Source: an uncultured Eubacteriales bacterium
Lineage (GTDB): Bacteria; Bacillota; Clostridia; Oscillospirales; CAG-272
Length of the DNA stretch: 7,110 nt
Direction: 5' to 3'
NCBI GenBank assembly: GCA_958414825.1
Contig: CATYXQ010000073.1
Coordinates: forward strand, 1 to 7,110
Shown: positions 1 through 5,595 of the stretch, one piece after another
How the letters are laid out: the number at the start of each line of letters is the position of its first letter
Numbering within the stretch: the stretch's first letter is position 1
The notes under the pieces: generated by a model
The model's input: only the letters and a program-made list of their open reading frames with translations
Told to the model about the DNA's origin: nothing
The model's database searches: none
Program-made: the position numbers and the translations under genes

Positions 1-90
1 ACCTATCTGCCGCTGAGATTCATTGCGGAAGCGTTCGGCGCTGATGTAAGTTGGGGTGCAGAGACAGCAAAAATCACAATAATAAAATAA
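1..90 (+). CDS. C-terminal end of a protein with a copper-amine-oxidase-type stalk domain (partial)
   Basis: This is the last 29 codons and TAA stop of a gene that begins before the window. The visible peptide starts TYLPLRFIAEAFGADVSW and ends in KITIIK. The pattern (T/Y)-(V/L)-P-L-R-F-(I/V)-A-E-A-(F/L)-G-A-x-V-x-W is the hallmark of the copper amine oxidase N-terminal-like 'stalk' domain (Pfam PF07833 type). In Bacillota this domain is commonly found at an end of secreted or cell-surface proteins and has no oxidase activity of its own. The domain ends almost exactly at the stop, so it is the C-terminal module of the host protein. What the rest of that protein does cannot be told from here. 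It lies on the same strand as the following genes, 96 bases upstream of the next start, so it may belong to the same cluster of surface proteins. Confidence 0.85.
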   Translation, partial: TYLPLRFIAEAFGADVSWGAETAKITIIK

Positions 91-118
91 ACAGATTTTA
101 TCGCGAAATTCAACAAAG

Positions 119-147
119 GTTCAGGTGCATCTGAAAGTTATTTTTTA
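119..147 (+). terminator. weak hairpin plus T-tract, possible terminator of the upstream gene
   Basis: An imperfect inverted repeat is visible: TTCAG at 120-124 and CTGAA at 131-135. One extra G-U pair could close a TGCA loop. It is followed by a run of six T at 141-146. The stem is short and AU-rich, and five bases separate it from the T-run, so termination would be weak at best. If real, it would separate the stalk-domain gene from the large gene at 187. If not, the two are probably co-transcribed. Confidence 0.3.
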
Positions 148-174
148 AAACAGTCATCATCCAAAAACAGTTGC

Positions 175-180
175 AAGGAG
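175..180 (+). promoter_or_regulatory. Shine-Dalgarno site for the giant surface protein
   Basis: AAGGAG lies six bases before the ATG at 187. The near-consensus sequence and spacing support this start, as does the signal peptide that begins immediately after it. No convincing -35/-10 promoter pair was recognised in the 96-base gap upstream. Confidence 0.85.
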
Positions 181-186
181 ATAAAT

Positions 187-3100
187 ATGATTGCAAGTCT
201 TGCCAAAAAGAGAACCGCTTGTTTCCTTTTTTTCATCGTGCTGTTGATTTCAACATGTGTTTGTTTGTCTATTGTTTCAACAGCGGATGAAAATGTTGTG
301 TACGTCAGTTACTCAAATGGAAATGACGGAAACGCGGGAACGGCTGAATCGCCGTTGAAAACCGCAACTGCGGCCATAAATGTCCTGCAAGCGGGCGGTA
401 CTGTGGTCATCACGGATCGGTATACAATGGATTCGGATATATCAACAGTCGCGGGATTGCCCACTTATGTAGAGCCTGCGCATACCGGAAAAATTACGTT
501 TACTTCGGTATACGGCGGAGTTGATTACCGTCAAAACGGCGCGGTTCTGTATTTTCCGAAAAAAATGACTTACAGTTGCAGCGGAAATGTGATATTTCAG
601 AATATTACGTTTGAAAGTCAAGCTGTAGAAGTATATATGGTCGGGAATTTCAACAGCATACATTTTGCAAAAGGTTTTGAAGCCAGGAATACTTCTGGCG
701 ATGCCAAATTCCTGTTTGCCATCGGCGGATATCTTGCGCCGCAAAGCGCGGATCTGTCTGCAGATAAAGATTCCAATATCACGATTGAATCGGGTTCATT
801 CAAACGGGTGATGGGCTTTTCATGGCAAAAAGGAACGGCAATTTATACGTTTACCGGTACGGCAAACATTACCGTCAGCGGCGGTGCAATTGATGTACTG
901 TACGGCGGGTCCGCTTTAAATCATTACAGCGGGAATCTGCGGCTTGTTGTCAGCGGAGGAACGCACGGAACCATTTATGCAGCAGGTGATGTAACCAGAC
1001 CGCTGCTTGGCACCGCAGAAATTCGATTGCTCGGCGGATCGGTAAAAAACATTTATATAAATAATGTAATAGGAAACGCGGCGCTTGTATTGGAAAACGG
1101 AAAACTCACCGGAGAAGCATCGGTTTCCTATAAAAACGATGAACTCGCCGCCGATGCCAAAGATTCAGTCAAAAAGCTCTTTTATAATACTGAAAACTTC
1201 AAAGAAACTTTGGTTTCTTCCATTGCTGGCATTACCGCCAAAGAGGGATACAGCAATCTTAAAAATATAGATACGGCCCCGCTCTTGGAAAATCAGGAAA
1301 TAACGCCGATTACGCCGCCCGAAAAACCTCCGGTCACGCCTCCTGAAATCACCGAATTTCCGACCGGCGCGGGCACATCCGCAAGCGCAAATGCAGCATA
1401 TGTCAGTTCAGCAAAAGGCGATGATCGAAATGCCGGAACTTTGGCTGCTCCCTTTAAAACCATAACCAAAGCAATAGAATCACTTTCGGCAACCGGCGGC
1501 GTCGTTGTTTTGACGGATCGTTACGTAATGGGGGAAAATACTGAAATCCTCAATGAAGTGCGCGTCTATACGGAGCCTGAACATATCGGGAAGATCATTA
1601 TAACCGGTATTTACGACGGAGTAAACTATGGGGCGAAAGGCGCTCAGATTTATTTCCCGGAAAAGATGGCGTATAATTTGAACGGCGATACGACATTTGA
1701 ATATCTTACGATCACAAGCGACGCAAATGATGTGTACTTTGCGGGGCAATTCCATAGAATGGAGTTCGGCGAAGGTTTTATCTGCAAAATCACATTGGGA
1801 CAGGCAAAATTTGCTTTTGCCATCGGCGGATATTATTCGCCGCATACCTGGAGCTTACCCTCTGATCTCGATGCGCATATTATAATTCGGAGCGGAAGTT
1901 TTAAGCGAATCATGGGATTTGCCTATGTAAAGGGTGTCGCTACATTTACCTTTACGGGAACCGCTTATATTACGGTTTATGACGGACATATTGACCGCAT
2001 TTATGGCGGCACCTCGCTAAACCATTACGGCGGAAGTGCCAAAATCCGTGTTGAGGGAGGCAGTCTCGGCGACATTTATGCCGCTGGGGATGCAACTCGC
2101 CGTCTGAACGGTTCTGCAACGATTGAATTGATGGGCGGAACGATAAAGAATCTGATTATCAACAATGTGCTTGGCGATACGGATATTCTGCTGGATCAGG
2201 CTGATCTTTCCGTCCTTCAGGTTTCCTATGCAAATGAAACCATAGCGGATCTTGCGTACGGAAGCAAAATCTCTCTTCGTTATAATTCCGTTTTTCACAA
2301 GGCCGAATGGGTAAATTCGCTGGAGGGATTGACGAAAATTGAGCGATTTGGCGCTGTATATCTCAAGCAGGGCGCTTCTGGAGACGGAAAAAGTGCAGAT
2401 ACGCCGACCGGAAATTTGGATACGGCCATCAAACTTTTGGCAAATGGCGGCGGATCGGTTGTCGTAATCGGGAATTACAATGTAAACGGCTATACCGAAC
2501 CGGAACATGCTGAAGCGATTCAATTCGTCGGCCAGGCAGAACATCTCAGCGGCGGTTCGCTGACGATAAACGGTACATGGTCGCTTTCGGGCGAAACCTG
2601 TTTTGATCAGATCACCATAAACGGCAGCGGTGTATTTGAAGCACGCCATAATACGCTGCGTTTTGGCCGCGAAACGATTACAAACGGTCAATTTGATATT
2701 TTTGGCGGTTATGCACAGCACAGCGGGACAAAAGGCGCGTCGGGCAGAATCGAGATTTTGGGCGGCGACTTTCATACCGTCTGCGGTTTGGGTATAGGCG
2801 CTTCGGATACGCAGTTTGATACATCCTATATTGAAATCGGCGGCGGACATGTCAAAACGGTAGTCGGAGCTTCTTCTAAAGCAGGATATGCGGACGCCGT
2901 CACGGTTTCTGTCAGCGGCGGCACGATTGATGAAATTCGCATGACCGACGGAGAATCGTCGGGCGTTAAAAACGCTGCGCTTGAAATTTCCGGCGGTGAG
3001 ATTGGAAATGTAAATTTGAACCGCGTTACCGAGCAGGCAACGCTCAGACTGAGCGGCGGCGCGATCCGTGATTTTAAATTTGAAAATACAGATTGTACAA

Positions 3101-5595
3101 AGACGTTAAGATACAATCCCGCAAAGACAGAAGACACGCTGATAGAGAGCCTTCAGAAGCAATTTAATGAAGTTCTGTCGGAAAAGACCGTATACGTAAG
3201 GAACGGAGCGGACGGAAATGGATTTACACCTGCCCATCCGGTGGGAAGCTTAGAGCAGGCTTTTGAAAATCTGTCTGTCGGCGGCGGAACGATTGTGATT
3301 TGCGGTCCGATTGCGATTACTGAAACGCTGACTTTGCCAAAAGCGGATACGCCGATTTTGCTGACCAGCGTATATGACGGCGTAGATTATCGGGATACGG
3401 AAAAAGCGCGGATTACCATGGGCGCGCATATCCTGTTCCAATCTGAGGTTTCACTTGAAGCGCTTGAAATCGAATCGGTAGAAAACTCGGTTTATCTGAT
3501 TTTTGACGGCAACAAAGCAAAGGTTGGTGCGGATATGCGTTCGTTCATGGCGCCGAACGTATCCGCTTATACGGGACTTGTCGCCGGATCGAATACCGGA
3601 AAAGCGACTGTGAAAACCGATCTGACTGTTGAGAGCGGAATGTGGAACCATGTCTACGGCGGCAATATCGCGGGCGGTACATACGATAATTCCGATTTTA
3701 ATCTAACCATTAACGGCGGTGAAATTTTCGGAAAAGTGATTGCAAGCGGTCGCGGCAATCAAAGCGGTGATTCCCACCTCACTGTAAACGGCGGAACGCT
3801 TTACTCGGGTATTTTCGGAACAGCACCCGCACCTGAAGAAGAATCCTACACCGGCAATATTGATATTACGATTTTCGGCGGTACGGTTTACGGTAAAATT
3901 ACAATTGCAACCAGTTATGCGTCTGCTATGCTCGGAAAATACACGGTAACTGTAAAAGGCGGCGACTTTTCGCACTTGACCGATATTGAAGGCGATGAAA
4001 AGTACTCCGGAAGAATTACTTCGATATGCCATATCGACGAAAATGCAGACCTTTCTTCGGAGCGTGTCGATCACTTTACCTATCAAAATCCGATACGCAG
4101 AACCGCCGATCCGCGTATTGCGCTTGTAAACGGCATGTATTACTACGTTTACACATCCGGATCGACGCTCAGCGTTTATAAGGCAGCCAACGTATCCGAC
4201 CTTGCTTACGCATTGCCGGAACTTGTTTGGGATGCAAGGGAAGTATCCGAAGCGCTTGAGGGGCGAACCGGCAATATTTGGCCTTCGGAAATCCAATATT
4301 TTTCTGCTGATGAATTCGGAGAAGAATATGCCGGGTGGTACCTTTTCTTTTCGACATACGATCCCGCTACAACTGAAAGCGGAAAAGTGGACGGCGGCAA
4401 TCGGCGCAGTTATGTGCTGAAATGCACTTCCGACGAACTTCAGGGTGAATGGGTGAACCCGGAAACCGGTGAAAAAAATATTCCTGCGCGTTTTGGGAGC
4501 GATACCTACGACTGGGTTAACAAAACCGATTGGACAGCCGGTGAAAGCACACTTCGCTACGATGGCAAAACGTACGCGCTTTGGATTGGTCAGACAGGAC
4601 GGGGAACAGAGGCATTTAAACAGACCATGTATCTCTCCGAACTCAAGAATCCTTGGACAGTAACCGGTCCGATTTTAGAACTGGTCAATCCGGAATACGA
4701 TTGGGAACGTGTCGGTTACGGTTACAGTGCTACTGAAAAAATTTGGTATCCGGCGGTTATCGAAGGGGCGACGCCGATCTACGGCGCAGACGGAGAACTG
4801 TTTGTCCTGTATGCCGCCAGCGGATATTGGACGACAGAGTATTGCGTCGGCCAGATGAAGTTTCTCGGCGGTGATCTTTTTGATATTAAGAACTGGGAAA
4901 AGAGTCCGAAGCCGATCTTTTCCAAAAATCAAGAGGTAAACGGCGTCGGCGGTCTGTCTCCTGTCACAACGCCTGACGGAAAGGATCGATATATTCTTTA
5001 TCACGGGTATCTCGGCGAAACAACGGCCAGCGGCAGATATTGCTTTATGGAACCGTATACAGTCGATGAAAGCGGCGTTCACTTCGGTGTAGACGGTCAT
5101 CCGTCTCCGCTCGATACATCCTTTGTTTTAGCATTAAACAAAACGCATTTATTGAAAAAGATTTCCGGTTTTGACGAACAGGATACCAATTTCCTTTTTA
5201 CTGAAATTACTACGGCTTCCGAGGCGATTACCCCTGAAATACTTGATCTGAAAGTCTATGGGGGAGAACCGTATGATTCAAGTTTCGGCGACGTGGAATT
5301 CTGTCATTCATCAGATAATGTATCTTTTGAAGAAGGACTTCCGGAAAAGCCGGGCACATATACCATTCGTGCATCTCTGACTGGTCAATATGCATTTGAC
5401 GGTCTTGGCGGTACCTTTTCCGTTACGATAACCGATCCTGCCGGAAATGTTTCGGGGCAATCTGTCAAGGCTCCGGGACAATCTAACAAAACTTTCGGAT
5501 GGATTTTGCCAACAATAATATCCGCAGTATGTGTTGTGGGTGCGGCAGTGGGTGTATTCGCATTAAAAAAATCAAATTTGAAAGGGAAGAAATGA
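187..5595 (+). CDS. giant membrane-anchored surface protein: four tandem beta-solenoid-like cassettes plus GH43-like glycosidase domain
   Basis: This is an 1802-residue exported protein. Residues 1-33 are a signal peptide: KKR, then a hydrophobic core FLFFIVLLIS..., with a likely cut after S-T-A33. Four diverged cassettes follow, beginning near residues 38, 404, 724 and 1002. Each opens with a YVS/VYV strand, a G-x-D/G-rich loop and a P-x-x-(T/L)-x-x-A-(I/F) helix, then many GG-turn strands (for example SGGTIDEI, NGGTLYSG) typical of right-handed beta-solenoids. A Pro/Thr-rich linker (about 369-398) separates cassettes 1 and 2 only. Residues about 1299-1643 resemble a GH43 five-bladed propeller, with ADPRI (D1308) and the V-I-E-G motif (E1526). 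An Ig-like domain (about 1683-1750, containing PGTYTIRASL) precedes a membrane helix (about 1772-1793) and the basic tail KKSNLKGKK, so the bulk should face outside the cell. GH43 enzymes are mostly arabinofuranosidases, xylosidases or arabinanases; the substrate here is unknown. The stop overlaps the next gene, a sugar-type binding protein, which fits glycan use. Sure of the reading frame and export; fairly sure of GH43 kinship; activity uncertain. Confidence 0.9.
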   Translation: MIASLAKKRTACFLFFIVLLISTCVCLSIVSTADENVVYVSYSNGNDGNAGTAESPLKTATAAINVLQAGGTVVITDRYTMDSDISTVAGLPTYVEPAHTGKITFTSVYGGVDYRQNGAVLYFPKKMTYSCSGNVIFQNITFESQAVEVYMVGNFNSIHFAKGFEARNTSGDAKFLFAIGGYLAPQSADLSADKDSNITIESGSFKRVMGFSWQKGTAIYTFTGTANITVSGGAIDVLYGGSALNHYSGNLRLVVSGGTHGTIYAAGDVTRPLLGTAEIRLLGGSVKNIYINNVIGNAALVLENGKLTGEASVSYKNDELAADAKDSVKKLFYNTENFKETLVSSIAGITAKEGYSNLKNIDTAPLLENQEITPITPPEKPPVTPPEITEFPTGAGTSASANAAYVSSAKGDDRNAGTLAAPFKTITKAIESLSATGGVVVLTDRYVMGENTEILNEVRVYTEPEHIGKIIITGIYDGVNYGAKGAQIYFPEKMAYNLNGDTTFEYLTITSDANDVYFAGQFHRMEFGEGFICKITLGQAKFAFAIGGYYSPHTWSLPSDLDAHIIIRSGSFKRIMGFAYVKGVATFTFTGTAYITVYDGHIDRIYGGTSLNHYGGSAKIRVEGGSLGDIYAAGDATRRLNGSATIELMGGTIKNLIINNVLGDTDILLDQADLSVLQVSYANETIADLAYGSKISLRYNSVFHKAEWVNSLEGLTKIERFGAVYLKQGASGDGKSADTPTGNLDTAIKLLANGGGSVVVIGNYNVNGYTEPEHAEAIQFVGQAEHLSGGSLTINGTWSLSGETCFDQITINGSGVFEARHNTLRFGRETITNGQFDIFGGYAQHSGTKGASGRIEILGGDFHTVCGLGIGASDTQFDTSYIEIGGGHVKTVVGASSKAGYADAVTVSVSGGTIDEIRMTDGESSGVKNAALEISGGEIGNVNLNRVTEQATLRLSGGAIRDFKFENTDCTKTLRYNPAKTEDTLIESLQKQFNEVLSEKTVYVRNGADGNGFTPAHPVGSLEQAFENLSVGGGTIVICGPIAITETLTLPKADTPILLTSVYDGVDYRDTEKARITMGAHILFQSEVSLEALEIESVENSVYLIFDGNKAKVGADMRSFMAPNVSAYTGLVAGSNTGKATVKTDLTVESGMWNHVYGGNIAGGTYDNSDFNLTINGGEIFGKVIASGRGNQSGDSHLTVNGGTLYSGIFGTAPAPEEESYTGNIDITIFGGTVYGKITIATSYASAMLGKYTVTVKGGDFSHLTDIEGDEKYSGRITSICHIDENADLSSERVDHFTYQNPIRRTADPRIALVNGMYYYVYTSGSTLSVYKAANVSDLAYALPELVWDAREVSEALEGRTGNIWPSEIQYFSADEFGEEYAGWYLFFSTYDPATTESGKVDGGNRRSYVLKCTSDELQGEWVNPETGEKNIPARFGSDTYDWVNKTDWTAGESTLRYDGKTYALWIGQTGRGTEAFKQTMYLSELKNPWTVTGPILELVNPEYDWERVGYGYSATEKIWYPAVIEGATPIYGADGELFVLYAASGYWTTEYCVGQMKFLGGDLFDIKNWEKSPKPIFSKNQEVNGVGGLSPVTTPDGKDRYILYHGYLGETTASGRYCFMEPYTVDESGVHFGVDGHPSPLDTSFVLALNKTHLLKKISGFDEQDTNFLFTEITTASEAITPEILDLKVYGGEPYDSSFGDVEFCHSSDNVSFEEGLPEKPGTYTIRASLTGQYAFDGLGGTFSVTITDPAGNVSGQSVKAPGQSNKTFGWILPTIISAVCVVGAAVGVFALKKSNLKGKK
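298..1290 (+). repeat. protein cassette 1 of 4 (residues about 38-368)
   Basis: This is the first of four tandem protein-level repeats. It opens with VYVSYSNGNDGNAGT and then SPLKTATAAINVL, GGTVVITDRYTM, EPAHTGKITFTSVYGGVDY and AVLYFPKKM. GG-turn strands follow, such as SGGAIDVLYGG, SGGTHGTIYAAGD and LGGSVKNIYINN. It aligns almost end to end with cassette 2. Both share AIGGY, SGSFKR(V/I)MGF, FTGTA-ITV, YGG-(S/T)-(A/S)-LNHY, IYAAGD-(V/A)-TR and INNV(I/L)G. The function is unknown; the pattern suggests a beta-solenoid stalk or a glycan-binding surface. Confidence 0.8.
1291..1380 (+). other. Pro/Thr/Glu-rich linker inside the giant protein (residues 369-398)
   Basis: The stretch contains ITPITPPEKPPVTPPEITEF, a low-complexity extended linker of the kind that separates domains in secreted glycosidases. 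It occurs only between cassettes 1 and 2, and no comparable linker separates cassettes 2, 3 and 4. This suggests that cassette 1 is a mobile or added outer module. Confidence 0.8.
1396..2340 (+). repeat. protein cassette 2 of 4 (residues about 404-718)
   Basis: This is the second repeat. It opens AYVSSAKGDDRNAGT, then APFKTITKAIESL, GGVVVLTDRYVM, EPEHIGKIIITGIYDGVNY and IYFPEKM. It is the closest relative of cassette 1, and roughly every second residue is identical by eye. Some DNA identity is kept: the 15-base block GCCATCGGCGGATAT occurs at both 718-732 and 1819-1833, 367 codons apart. The pair therefore looks like the most recent duplication in the gene. Confidence 0.8.
2356..3186 (+). repeat. 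protein cassette 3 of 4 (residues about 724-1000)
   Basis: This is the third, shorter and more diverged repeat. It opens VYLKQGASGDGKSADTPTG, then LDTAIKLLANGGGSVVVIGN and YTEPEHAEAIQFVG. It lacks the Y-x-GV-x-Y element seen in cassettes 1, 2 and 4. The rest is a run of GG-turn strands: FGGYAQHSG, LGGDFHTVCGLG, GGGHVKTVVGA, SGGTIDEIRM, SGGEIGNVNL and SGGAIRDFKF. These have the regular spacing expected of solenoid coils. Confidence 0.75.
3190..4059 (+). repeat. protein cassette 4 of 4 (residues about 1002-1291)
   Basis: This is the fourth repeat. It opens VYVRNGADGNGFTPAHPVG, then SLEQAFENLSVGGGTIVICG, and keeps the TSVYDGVDYRDTEKARITM element of cassettes 1 and 2 but not the E-P-x-H element. 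GG-turn strands follow: VYGGNIAGGTYD, NGGEIFGKVIASG, NGGTLYSGIFG, FGGTVYGKITI and KGGDFSHLTDIEG. It leads directly into the GH43-like domain without a linker. Confidence 0.75.
4081..5115 (+). other. GH43-like five-bladed propeller domain within the giant protein (residues about 1299-1643)
   Basis: Motifs run in GH43 order. YQNPIRRTADPRI carries D1308, the candidate general base. NIWPSEIQYF and GWYLFFSTYD match the W-A-P-E-hydrophobic plus Y-hydrophobic-F/Y strand pair. RYDGKTYALWIG matches the third-blade strand, followed by LSELKNPWTVTGP and PEYDWERVG. VIEGATPIY carries E1526, the candidate general acid. Further on are ASGYWTTEYCVG, NWEKSPKPIF and PDGKDRYILYHGY. This order resembles the GH43 arabinofuranosidase-like group. 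Two positions look changed relative to the family pattern as I remember it: G1452 where the pKa-tuning Asp is expected, and G1589 where a conserved His is expected. The GH43 fold assignment is fairly secure; catalysis is not. Confidence 0.75.
5500..5565 (+). other. C-terminal transmembrane anchor of the giant protein (residues about 1772-1793)
   Basis: About 22 mostly hydrophobic residues (WILPTIISAVCVVGAAVGVF and the next two) are followed by KKSNLKGKK at the very C-terminus. The hydrophobic helix plus basic tail is a stop-transfer anchor with the tail inside the cell. I see no LPXTG-like sortase motif before it, so the protein appears to stay membrane-bound rather than wall-linked. Confidence 0.8.

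Noticed and set aside
108..150. Possible sigma-A promoter using the TTCAAC and AT-rich stretches
   Set aside because: No -10 box like TATAAT is found 16-18 bases downstream of a credible -35 box, so a promoter is not called.
91..186. Possible riboswitch or small RNA in the gap before the giant gene
   Set aside because: At 96 bases with only one weak stem and no recognised aptamer motif, nothing supports a structured RNA beyond a possible weak terminator.
2017..2850. 277-codon open frame on the minus strand
   Set aside because: It lies wholly opposite cassettes 2 and 3 of the giant gene, has no signal peptide or recognisable domain, and its composition (many Ile, Arg, Cys and Ala) is what the reverse of GGC/GAT/ATT-rich coding sequence gives. 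It is treated as an antisense shadow.
298..4059. Repeats considered as DNA-level tandem repeats or a mobile element
   Set aside because: Apart from short blocks between cassettes 1 and 2, the similarity is at the protein level only. There are no terminal inverted repeats, target duplications or transposase.
3703..4296. 197-codon open frame on the minus strand
   Set aside because: It lies opposite cassette 4 and the start of the GH43-like domain, has no recognisable domain, and overlaps a clearly real gene. It is a shadow frame.
5499..5591. Upstream extension of the lipoprotein frame to an ATG at 5499
   Set aside because: The added residues (MDFANNNIRSMCCGCGSGC...) would place about 31 residues before the lipoprotein signal and overlap the membrane-anchor codons of the giant gene. 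The starts at 5592/5595 have a ribosome site and give a normal lipobox.
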